From NCBI RefSeq assembly GCF_000472445.1, contig NZ_AXAJ01000001.1, forward strand, positions 1,116,643 through 1,180,642: DNA of 64,000 nucleotides. The letters are read 5' to 3'. Shown here piece by piece: positions 43,894 to 51,580 of the stretch. The number at the start of each line of letters is the position of its first letter. Within the stretch, counting starts at the first letter, position 1. The DNA comes from Burkholderia sp. WSM2230 (lineage in GTDB: Bacteria; Pseudomonadota; Gammaproteobacteria; Burkholderiales; Burkholderiaceae). Under the pieces are notes generated by a model. That model searched no databases. It worked only from the letters and a program-made list of their open reading frames with translations, and was not told the origin of the DNA. The position numbers and the translations under genes are program-made.

Positions 43894-45048
43894 ATGCACA
43901 GTGCTCAAGGCCCGCTTTCGGGCATCAGAATCGTGGAGTTGGGCGGCGTCGGGCCGATCCCATTCTGCTGCATGCTGCTTTCGGATCTCGGTGCGGACAT
44001 CATCCGCATCGACCGGCCGCCCGGCTACGACGGTGGCGTGCCCGGCGATCCGCGTTTCAACCTGCTTAATCGTGGGCGCCGCAGCGCAGCGCTTGACCTG
44101 AAGAAGAAAGAAGCGGCCGACGCGGTCCTGAAGCTCGTCAGTCAGGCAGACGCGCTTGTCGAAGGGTTCCGGCCTGGCGTCGCCGAAAAGCTGGGTCTTG
44201 GGCCTGACGCCTGCCTCGCGGTGAATCCAGCCTTGGTCTATGGTCGCATGACGGGCTGGGGCCAGGATGGGCCGCTTGCGCAGGCGCCGGGCCACGACAT
44301 CAATTACATCTCGCTGACCGGCGTGCTCCATTCAGTCGGCGCCGCGGGCGGACCGCCGGCCATTCCGTTGAACCTCGCCGGCGATTTCGGCGGCGGATCG
44401 TTGTATCTCGCGCTCGGCGTCGTGTCAGCGATTCTCGAGAGCAAGCGGTCGGGCAACGGGCAGGTGGTGGATGCGGCGATGGTCGACGGCTCGGCATCGC
44501 TGATGACGCTTTTCTACGGCATGCTTGCCAGCGGGTACTGGAAGGACGAGCGCGGTGTCAATCGCCTGGACTCGGGTGCTCCCTGGTACAACGTCTACGA
44601 GACTAAGGACGGCCGCTGGATCAGCGTGGGTTCGAATGAGGCGCGTTTCTGGCGCAATACTTTGCAAGTACTAGGGTTGCGCGAAGAGGACATGCCGGAG
44701 CAGCATGATCGATCGCGCTGGCCGGAGGTTCACTCGATATTTGCCGACGCGTTCCGCACGCGCACGCGCGATGAATGGTGCGCGTTGGCCGAAGGCCGCG
44801 AAGTCTGTTTCGCGCCGGTGATGTCGCTGTCCGAGGCGCCACATCATCCGCATCTTCGGGCGAGGCAGACCTTTGTCGAGCGCGACGGAGTTGTTCAGCC
44901 GGCGCCTGCACCGCGTTTTAGCCGGACTCCCGGTGCCATCCAGCGCGCTCCCGCACGCCCCGGCGAGCATACCGACTCGGCACTCGGCGACTGGGGGTTC
45001 AGCGCCGAGGAACTGACTGTTCTGCGTGAAGCCGGCGCAATCGTGTAA
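43894..45048 (+). CDS. Alpha-methylacyl-CoA racemase (CaiB/BaiF family)
   Basis: The 384-residue protein has the racemase-type opening LSGIRIVELGGVGPIPFC. It also has the residues that racemases, not CoA transferases, carry: His134 in GHDINYISLTG and Asp164 in NLAGDFGGGSL. This enzyme inverts the alpha-methyl centre of 2-methylacyl-CoA esters so that an S-specific acyl-CoA dehydrogenase can act. It implies a methyl-branched substrate, as in terpenoid or steroid side chains. It is followed, 334 bp later, by the acyl-CoA dehydrogenase operon. Confidence 0.88.
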   Translation: MHSAQGPLSGIRIVELGGVGPIPFCCMLLSDLGADIIRIDRPPGYDGGVPGDPRFNLLNRGRRSAALDLKKKEAADAVLKLVSQADALVEGFRPGVAEKLGLGPDACLAVNPALVYGRMTGWGQDGPLAQAPGHDINYISLTGVLHSVGAAGGPPAIPLNLAGDFGGGSLYLALGVVSAILESKRSGNGQVVDAAMVDGSASLMTLFYGMLASGYWKDERGVNRLDSGAPWYNVYETKDGRWISVGSNEARFWRNTLQVLGLREEDMPEQHDRSRWPEVHSIFADAFRTRTRDEWCALAEGREVCFAPVMSLSEAPHHPHLRARQTFVERDGVVQPAPAPRFSRTPGAIQRAPARPGEHTDSALGDWGFSAEELTVLREAGAIV

Positions 45049-45255
45049 CGCGTAATGCCAGAAAGCGGCGGTTGCATGATCGCGCGTCGCCGCATTGCGG
45101 GCACCAAACTAGCCACTCCGCTTTCATTTCGACACCGCTCGCGTGCTGCAACAAACCGCGTGCGCGCGGCGTTCTCACGCGCGACCCCAGCAACGCAATG
45201 CGCGTGGTGCCGCTGCGCGGCATGACACGACACGATTCCCTGGCCAGGCACAACC

Positions 45256-45270
45256 TTCGATATTTTCGAA
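45256..45270. promoter_or_regulatory. Inverted repeat TTCGA-N5-TCGAA upstream of the acyl-CoA dehydrogenase
   Basis: A perfect 5-bp dyad with a 5-bp AT spacer, 112 nt before GTG 45383, matching the core at 43796-43814. The surrounding gap 45049-45382 contains no gene. Confidence 0.5.
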
Positions 45271-45382
45271 TCGAGGCTTCACAAATGCTCAGTTGGATTG
45301 CGCAATGCCGGGCCTTAATCTGATTAACACGATGACTAAGGCAGATGCACAAGCAGAAGCCGAATAACTGGAGCGAAGACAA

Positions 45383-46525
45383 GTGACTAACTTCCTGGAC
45401 GAATCCCAAACCATGTGGCTCGACACCGTGAACAAATTCATGGACAACGAGATCACCGTCGAATATGTGCGCAAGTGCGACATGAATCGCGATTACCCGT
45501 ATGAAGCGTACGAGAAGATTGCGAAGCAGGGCTGGCTGGGCATTCTGATCCCGGAGGAGGAGGGCGGCTCTGGCGGCGATATCTTCGACTACTCGCTGAT
45601 GGCGGAGGGCCTCGGCAAATTCGGCTTCGACTTTGCGTGCTCGGTGCTGGTGCCGACGTTCACGGCGATGAACATCATCAAGTTCGGCACCCCTGAGCAG
45701 AAGGCAAAATATGTGAAGCCGTTCATCGACGGCGAGATCCGCTTTTCGGTGTCCATTTCGGAGCCGGACGCGGGCTCGGACGCGTCGAACACCAAGACCC
45801 GCGCGCGCCGTGACACCAACGGCGACTGGATTGTGAGCGGTCAGAAGTTGTGGTGCAGCGGCGCGGCGGCGAAGAATACTGTGATCGCGATGCTCGTGCG
45901 CACCGACGCGGATGACAAGCATGGCGGTTTGTCAGTACTGCTGATTCCGAACGACACACCGGGAATGGTGATCAACAAGTTGCCGACATTGTCGCGCCAC
46001 GCAACCGGTACGACGGAAATTTTCCTCGACGAAGTGCGCGTGCCGGCAGAAGCGCTGCTGGGAGAAGTGGGCCAAGGCTGGAAAATCATCACAGAACATC
46101 TCGAACTCGAGCGCTGCGCGGTGGCGGCGGCGTACACGGGTAATGCGCAACAGGCGGTGACCACTGCGACGCGCTACGCGCACGATCGCATCCAGTTCAA
46201 CAAGCAGTTGTACGAATTTCAGGTGATTCGCCACATGCTGGCTGATTGCCAGACGAAGGTGGACGCAGCGCGGCTGCTTTGCTACCGCGCCGCGCAACTG
46301 GCCGCAAAACATGTGCCGTGCGCGCGCGAAGTATCGATGGCGAAGCTTTACGGCTCGGAAACGCTGAAGGAATGCGCGCTGGCCGGCATGCAGATTCTCG
46401 GCGGCTACGCGAACTTGCCTGAGGCGGACATGGAGCGCTATCTGCGCGAGAGCATCCAGTCGACAATCGGCGGCGGCACCTCGCAGATCCAGCGCACGAT
46501 CATCGCGAAGTCGATGCGTCAGTAA
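45383..46525 (+). CDS. Acyl-CoA dehydrogenase
   Basis: GTG 45383, after TGGAGCGAAGACAA, gives 380 residues, the normal length. Domain order is the helical N-domain, the beta domain with SISEPDAGSDASNT (flavin contact) and the C-terminal helical domain. The C-terminal motif reads IGGGTSQIQR, so the Glu found in medium-chain enzymes (YEGTSQIQ) is Gly. The catalytic base must lie elsewhere, as in isovaleryl- and some steroid-type enzymes. It heads an operon with MaoC-, thiolase- and DUF35-type genes and would desaturate the 2-methylacyl-CoA. Confidence 0.92.
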   Translation: MTNFLDESQTMWLDTVNKFMDNEITVEYVRKCDMNRDYPYEAYEKIAKQGWLGILIPEEEGGSGGDIFDYSLMAEGLGKFGFDFACSVLVPTFTAMNIIKFGTPEQKAKYVKPFIDGEIRFSVSISEPDAGSDASNTKTRARRDTNGDWIVSGQKLWCSGAAAKNTVIAMLVRTDADDKHGGLSVLLIPNDTPGMVINKLPTLSRHATGTTEIFLDEVRVPAEALLGEVGQGWKIITEHLELERCAVAAAYTGNAQQAVTTATRYAHDRIQFNKQLYEFQVIRHMLADCQTKVDAARLLCYRAAQLAAKHVPCAREVSMAKLYGSETLKECALAGMQILGGYANLPEADMERYLRESIQSTIGGGTSQIQRTIIAKSMRQ

Positions 46526-46618
46526 CGCGCGCGCGAGTTCATCAACATGATGCGGACGAGCGGGGCGCGCCGCACAGCGCGCCCGCCTCGTCGATCCAAT
46601 TTCTCAGGAGACCTGGCA

Positions 46619-47116
46619 ATGAGCGTCGTCAACAACAGCATCAACATTCCTCTGGACGAACTGGAGGTCGGTCACAAATTCCGTTCGCCGGGCCGCACCG
46701 TCACCGAAAGCGATGTGGTGATGTTCTGTATGTTCACCGGCAATTGGATCGAGATCCATTCGAACAGGGAATACGCGGAGAAGACCCGCTGGGGCGAGCG
46801 TATTGTCCAGGGCATGCTGACGTTTTCGCTGATCTCCGGCCTGCTGCAGTTTGGACCGGCGATTCAGGCGAATTACGGCGTCGACAAGATGCGCTTCCTG
46901 AGCCCGGTGAAGATTGGCGATACGGTTTACGCCAGCGCGGAAGTCATCGGCAAGAAGGAGAAGGACGATAAGTATGGCGTCGGTACGATGTTGATTCAGG
47001 CCTACAACCAGCACGGCGAAGCAGTCCAGCGCAGCGAGTGGAGCCTCTTGATGCTGCGTCGGCGCGCGGATCTGGAGGCGCTGATCGCCGAGGCTCAGCC
47101 TGAGTTCAAGGTCTGA
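46619..47116 (+). CDS. MaoC-like (R)-specific enoyl-CoA hydratase-type protein
   Basis: ATG 46619 behind AGGAGACC gives 165 residues with a single hot-dog fold. The hydratase motif region reads FTGNWIEIHSNREYAEKTRWG. His47 is kept, but the usual catalytic Asp (TGDxNPxH) is Asn42. It is probably an enoyl-CoA hydratase or a non-canonical relative, perhaps acting as a complex with a partner. It lies 11 nt before the thiolase-like gene. Confidence 0.85.
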   Translation: MSVVNNSINIPLDELEVGHKFRSPGRTVTESDVVMFCMFTGNWIEIHSNREYAEKTRWGERIVQGMLTFSLISGLLQFGPAIQANYGVDKMRFLSPVKIGDTVYASAEVIGKKEKDDKYGVGTMLIQAYNQHGEAVQRSEWSLLMLRRRADLEALIAEAQPEFKV

Positions 47117-47127
47117 GGAGCGCCAGC

Positions 47128-48339
47128 ATGACGCCCAAACCAGTCGCGGCCATCATCGGCATGGGAGACGCCTACGCGTCCCGCGCCGACCGCAAGGACC
47201 CGCTGCAACTCGCCGCCGAAGCAACCCACGCCGCGCTCGCCGATGCGGGCATTACCAGGGAGCAGCTCGACGCGGTGTTCACGGGGCGCTCGCCCTGGGC
47301 TGACAAGCGCTCGCAATGGAGCAACATCTTCATCTCGCACATGCAGATGCCGGTGACGCTGACGAGCGAGGTGACGATGCATGGCGCAGGGCTAACCTCG
47401 ACGCTCGCGATCGCGACGCAGATGATCGCGGCGGGTCAGGCCGACTACGTGCTATGCCTGCAAAGTGACGCGACAGAGTTGTTTGTCGACGCGGTGGCAA
47501 TGGGCGCGGAAGCCGATGCCGATCCGCAGTTCGAGATTCCATACGGCCCGACGATTCCGGCGCTTTATGCGCAGGCGGCGCATCGCTATTTCCACGAGTT
47601 CGGCATCACGGAGACAGACCTGGCCGACGTGGCGATTGCGAATCAGCGTTGGGGCCGGCATCACCCGCATGCGGCGAAGGCGAAATTCGGCGAGATCGAC
47701 CGCGCGAAGGTGCTGGAGTCACCCTACGTCGCAACACCGCTGCGTCGCTGGATGTGCTCGACCTGGGGTGGCGGCACGGGCGGCGCGTTGATTGTAACGT
47801 CGCCCGAGAAGGCGCGCGGTGCGCGCAATGCGGTGTACCTGCTCGGCTACGGATCGGCGACGACGCATGAGTATCTGACCGATCGCATGAACATGCGCAG
47901 CTGCAAGTTCCACAGTCTCGGCACGTTCCCTAACCTGACGACCACCGCGACGGCTGAGGCAGCCCGCCAGGCCTACGCGATGTCTGGCCTGAGTCCAGCG
48001 GACGTGGACATGACGCAGATCTCGGTGAACTTCGCGCACATGGGGCCGATCGTGATGGAGGACCTGGGTTTCGCGAAGAAGGGGCGCGGCATCGATCTGT
48101 ACCGCGAGGGCCGCACCGGTGTCGATGGCGACCTTCCCACCGATACCAACGGCGGTTGGTTGTCGTTTGGTCAGCCGGGCATCTCGTGCAACATGGACAG
48201 CATGATAGAGGCGGTCCGTCAGTTACGCGGCGAGCCGCTGGGGCTCGCACCGTCGCGCCGCCCCAAGACCGTGCTGGTGCAAGGGGCGGGCGGAATGCTC
48301 GCGGCCGGCGCCGTGCTGCTGCTGTCGTCCGCGTCCTGA
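47128..48339 (+). CDS. Thiolase-fold protein of the SCP2/Ltp2 type lacking the catalytic Cys
   Basis: The 403-residue protein has a thiolase fold in order: an N-terminal AAEATHAALADAGI, a middle VNFAHMG-type segment and a C-terminal GGWLSFGQPG near 342-351. The nucleophilic Cys of true thiolases (CASG) is absent; the spot reads MHGAG at 84-88. The C-terminal His of GHP is Gln349 and the final CxG is QGAGG. Steroid-pathway Ltp2-type retro-aldolases are thiolase-fold proteins that likewise pair with a DUF35 partner. With the DUF35 gene next door, a retro-aldol cleavage of a 3-hydroxyacyl-CoA is the best guess. Confidence 0.82.
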   Translation: MTPKPVAAIIGMGDAYASRADRKDPLQLAAEATHAALADAGITREQLDAVFTGRSPWADKRSQWSNIFISHMQMPVTLTSEVTMHGAGLTSTLAIATQMIAAGQADYVLCLQSDATELFVDAVAMGAEADADPQFEIPYGPTIPALYAQAAHRYFHEFGITETDLADVAIANQRWGRHHPHAAKAKFGEIDRAKVLESPYVATPLRRWMCSTWGGGTGGALIVTSPEKARGARNAVYLLGYGSATTHEYLTDRMNMRSCKFHSLGTFPNLTTTATAEAARQAYAMSGLSPADVDMTQISVNFAHMGPIVMEDLGFAKKGRGIDLYREGRTGVDGDLPTDTNGGWLSFGQPGISCNMDSMIEAVRQLRGEPLGLAPSRRPKTVLVQGAGGMLAAGAVLLLSSAS

Positions 48340-48360
48340 TCCCTTGATTGAGAGCAAGCT

Positions 48361-48780
48361 ATGACAGAGACTCATGCGTCAAATTCCTGGCCGCAGCCCT
48401 ATCGTCTGCTCGACGCGCAACCGTATTGGGAAGCGCTGTCAGACGAAAAGGTGACCTTCCAGCGCTGCACTGATTGCACCCAGGCGGTGTGGCCGGCCCA
48501 CTCGTTCTGCACGCATTGCGGCTCGAAATCGCTCACCTGGGAAGCGTCGAGCGGCCGCGGCGAGATTTACTCGCACAGCACGATCATGCGTGGGCCCACG
48601 CCGGTATGGACGGAGATCGCGCCTTACACCGTCGGCTTCATCAAGATGGACGAAGGTTACTACCTTTTCGCGCAGATCGACGCTGCGCCAGAAGCGGTGC
48701 ACATCGGCCGGCGTGTCGCAGCAAGGTTCGTCCAGCGCGGCGAGCAGAAGCTGCCCGTGTTTGCGTTGTCGGATAAGTGA
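48361..48780 (+). CDS. DUF35 OB-fold protein with zinc ribbon, partner of the thiolase-like protein
   Basis: The 139-residue protein has a zinc ribbon with Cys36, Cys39, Cys50 and Cys53 (CTDC...CTHC), followed by an OB-fold domain (WEASSGRGEIYSHSTIMRGP onward). DUF35 proteins bind acyl-CoA and form complexes with thiolase- or aldolase-like partners, such as Ltp2 with the DUF35 part of ChsH2. It sits 21 nt downstream of the thiolase-like gene. Confidence 0.9.
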   Translation: MTETHASNSWPQPYRLLDAQPYWEALSDEKVTFQRCTDCTQAVWPAHSFCTHCGSKSLTWEASSGRGEIYSHSTIMRGPTPVWTEIAPYTVGFIKMDEGYYLFAQIDAAPEAVHIGRRVAARFVQRGEQKLPVFALSDK

Positions 48781-48816
48781 GAACCAACCGCTGTTCAATA
48801 AGTTGGAGGAGACGTT

Positions 48817-48894
48817 GTGAAGCTGCTCAATTTCAACTGCGCATACGAGACGATGCGGCCCGGCCCGGAGGTCCAGCATGGCGGGACCACTTGA
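48817..48894 (+). CDS. 25-codon frame with a strong ribosome site, overlapping a CoA-transferase start
   Basis: GTG 48817 follows GTTGGAGGAGACGTT and encodes 25 residues (VKLLNFNCAYETMRPGPEVQ...), ending at TGA 48892-48894 inside the next gene. That gene also has its own site (GGAGGTCC). It may be a coupling leader or the start of a lost gene. I assign no function. Confidence 0.35.
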   Translation: MKLLNFNCAYETMRPGPEVQHGGTT

Positions 48895-50098
48895 AGGCGT
48901 GCGCATCCTCGATCTGACGTCCAATTTCATGGGCCCGTATGCGTCGCTGCTGCTTGGGGACATGGGTGCGGACGTCTGCAAGATCGAATCGCGCGAAGGA
49001 GACACGACGCGCAACATCGGCCCCTGCCGGCACCCAGGAATGGGTCCGATCTTTCTGCACCTTAATCGTAACAAGCGCAGCCTCGTCCTGGACCTGAAGC
49101 ATCCCGATGGGATCGGCGCGCTGAAGCGGATGGTGGGAGTCGCCGACGTGCTGCTTTACAGCATGCGTCCGCATACGATGGCCAAACTCGGTATCGCCTA
49201 CGAAGACGTTCGCAAGGTCAATCCGCGAATCATCTATTGCGGCGCGTTCGGGTTCGGCCAGAACGGACCGTATGCGTCGCGCCCCGCGTACGACGATCTT
49301 ATCCAGGCGGCGGTGGGCATGCCGGTGCTGCAAAGCCGCAAGGAAGGGCCGCCCAGCTATGTCGCGACCGCGGTTGCCGATCGGGTTGTCGGCATGGCGA
49401 CCAGCAACGCAGTGTCGATGGCGTTGTATAGACGAGAGAAGACAGGAGTCGGTCAACAGGTGTTTGTACCGATGCTGGAGACGTTTGCGCATTTCGTACT
49501 TGGTGATCACTTGTACGGCCATACGTTCGTGCCGCCGATAGGCGATTGGGGGTATGCACGCATGATGAATCCGGATCGTCGTCCATATCGCACGCTCGAT
49601 GGCTATATCGGGGTCAACGTCTACGCGGATCATCACTGGAAACGCTTTTTTGTTCTGTCCGGTCATCCCGAGATGGCGGAGGATCCGCGCTTCAATAATA
49701 TCGGCGGACGCACGGAAAACATTGCCTATCTATACGGCTTTCTCGCGCGCGTCTTCGAGACGAAGACGTCGGCAGAATGGGTCGAACAGTTGAGTGAGGC
49801 CGACATTCCGATTATCGAAATGAATACGCCTGAGACGCTGCTCGACGATGCGCATATGAAGGCAGTCGGATTCTTCGCCGAACAGGACCATCCGTCCGAA
49901 GGCCGGATCCGTACGTTGGGAATCGCGCAGCAATGGAGTGAAAGCGCGCCGCAATTGCGTTACCCGGCGCCGCGTCTTGGCGAACATTCTGTGCAACTGC
50001 TGTCGGAGTACGGCTTCAGCCGCGGTGAAATCGACAGCATGTTGAATTCCGGCGGCGCGCAAACGATCGAGACCGCCAACTTGCCTCAAGCAGAATGA
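48878..50098 (+). CDS. CaiB/BaiF-family (class III) CoA transferase
   Basis: The 406-residue protein has the family start PLEGVRILDLTSNFMGPYAS, GDMGADVCKIES and the catalytic-Asp segment YDDLIQAAVG (about residues 144-153), matching the formyl-CoA transferase aspartate. It lacks the His/Asp pair of the racemase at 43894. It would transfer CoA between acids with an aspartyl-CoA intermediate. A second CaiB gene follows 22 nt later, so the two may form a heteromer or act on two acids. Confidence 0.92.
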   Translation: MAGPLEGVRILDLTSNFMGPYASLLLGDMGADVCKIESREGDTTRNIGPCRHPGMGPIFLHLNRNKRSLVLDLKHPDGIGALKRMVGVADVLLYSMRPHTMAKLGIAYEDVRKVNPRIIYCGAFGFGQNGPYASRPAYDDLIQAAVGMPVLQSRKEGPPSYVATAVADRVVGMATSNAVSMALYRREKTGVGQQVFVPMLETFAHFVLGDHLYGHTFVPPIGDWGYARMMNPDRRPYRTLDGYIGVNVYADHHWKRFFVLSGHPEMAEDPRFNNIGGRTENIAYLYGFLARVFETKTSAEWVEQLSEADIPIIEMNTPETLLDDAHMKAVGFFAEQDHPSEGRIRTLGIAQQWSESAPQLRYPAPRLGEHSVQLLSEYGFSRGEIDSMLNSGGAQTIETANLPQAE

Positions 50099-50120
50099 GC
50101 GTTGCAAATGGAGAAGCGAC

Positions 50121-51275
50121 ATGTTACGAGATCTACCGCTTTCAGGCGTCGTGGTGGTGGAATTGGGCGACAGCGCATCGGCGCCGTTCAGCGGGAAAAT
50201 TCTGGCAGCGCTTGGCGCTGAAGTGTGGAAAGTGGAGCGGCCTACAGGTGACTCCGCACGTGGCTGGGGGCCGAGCAAGTGGAAGGATAGCGGCGCGGCC
50301 TACCATGCGCTCAATCGCGGCAAGCGCAATATCTGTATCGACATCAAGGACAAGGATCAACTCGCAACGCTGCATCGGTTGATCGCCGAACGAGCTGACG
50401 TGTTCATTCACAATCTGCGTCCGGGCGCGAGCGCGAGCTACGGTCTCGACGCGGACAGCCTGCGCGTGACGAAGCCCGAGTTGATTCATTGCGAGGTTGG
50501 CGCATTCGGTCATGCCGGACCAATGAACACGCTGCCCGGCTACGATCCGCTGATGCAGGCATTCTCCGGCATCATGAGCATCACGGGCGAGGAGGGGCAG
50601 TCGCCGGTGCGGGCGGGCGTGTCCATCGTCGATTTCGGCACGGGCATGTGGGCCGTGATCGGCATCGTGTCTGCGCTGTATCGCCGGCAGAACCGCCACT
50701 GCGGCGCAACTGTGAATAGTTCGCTGCTGGAGACCGCGATTGCGTGGATGTCGGTGGGTGTGGCGAACTTCAATGCGGACGGTGAGCCAGGCGCACGCCA
50801 CGGTTCGGGTGTGGCGTTCATCGTCCCGCACCGGGCGTACGCCGCTGCTGATGGTCACCTGATTGTGAGCTGTGCGAACGATGCGCTATTCGCAAGGCTG
50901 TGCGCAGTACTCGATCATCCCGAGTGGGCGACCGACGAGCGATTTGCGACGAATGCCGGACGCCTGAAGAATCGCGCCGAGATTGACCGCCTCATCGGCG
51001 AGCGGATGGCGCAGGAAACGCGCGCTTTCTGGACGGCGCGTTTGCAGGCCGCCGGGCTCCCGGTCGCACCCATCCAGACGACGCAGGAGATGCTTGCAAA
51101 CGAGCAGACGCTGGCGCTCGGCATTATCGAAAAGCCGTCGGACGACGAGATCGGCATTGTCGGGTTGCCGCTTTCGTTCGACGGCAAGCGTCCGCCGCCG
51201 CTTCATTCGGCGCGCGATACCGGCGCAGACAACCATCTGCTCGAGTGGCAACTGGAGACGGGCCGGCGGCCGTAG
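50121..51275 (+). CDS. CaiB/BaiF-family (class III) CoA transferase (second)
   Basis: The 384-residue protein has LSGVVVVELGDSASAPFSGK, ALGAEVWKVERP and the catalytic segment GYDPLMQAFSGIMSITGEEG. It differs clearly from the previous CaiB protein, so it is not a recent duplicate. AAATGGAGAAGCGAC gives the ribosome site. It ends the racemase/acyl-CoA/CoA-transferase gene set; a 305-bp gap with a 15-bp regulatory element follows. Confidence 0.92.
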   Translation: MLRDLPLSGVVVVELGDSASAPFSGKILAALGAEVWKVERPTGDSARGWGPSKWKDSGAAYHALNRGKRNICIDIKDKDQLATLHRLIAERADVFIHNLRPGASASYGLDADSLRVTKPELIHCEVGAFGHAGPMNTLPGYDPLMQAFSGIMSITGEEGQSPVRAGVSIVDFGTGMWAVIGIVSALYRRQNRHCGATVNSSLLETAIAWMSVGVANFNADGEPGARHGSGVAFIVPHRAYAAADGHLIVSCANDALFARLCAVLDHPEWATDERFATNAGRLKNRAEIDRLIGERMAQETRAFWTARLQAAGLPVAPIQTTQEMLANEQTLALGIIEKPSDDEIGIVGLPLSFDGKRPPPLHSARDTGADNHLLEWQLETGRRP

Positions 51276-51390
51276 TGGCGCGCGGAGCGGAGGGTGTTGT
51301 TCGAGCGCTGAAACCCGAACAACGAATGGAAATCGGAGGGGATGCCGCCGCCTCAGCGCAAGCGGGCGCCCCGGGATGCACCGCTCGCGA

Positions 51391-51405
51391 TTCCAGAGTA
51401 CGGAA
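51391..51405 (+). promoter_or_regulatory. TTTCAAAGTACGGAA-type element upstream of the MmgE/PrpD gene
   Basis: It reads TTCCAGAGTACGGAA (three mismatches), 175 nt before ATG 51581, in gene sense. The 51276-51580 gap shows no gene. Confidence 0.5.
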
Positions 51406-51580
51406 GGTTTGTGCTTCGAGAATTGACTTGCTTAAGCACACGAATCACGCTGACTGAATGTGCCCAGCGTGTGCCCGTCGTGCCCGATAGCGCATGAAGT
51501 GTCCTGTTCGCCTCGTTCTTGAGCCATCGGCGGTTGCCGAGTCGCGCGAATTGGCGCGGATCCACTATAAGGAGACAACG

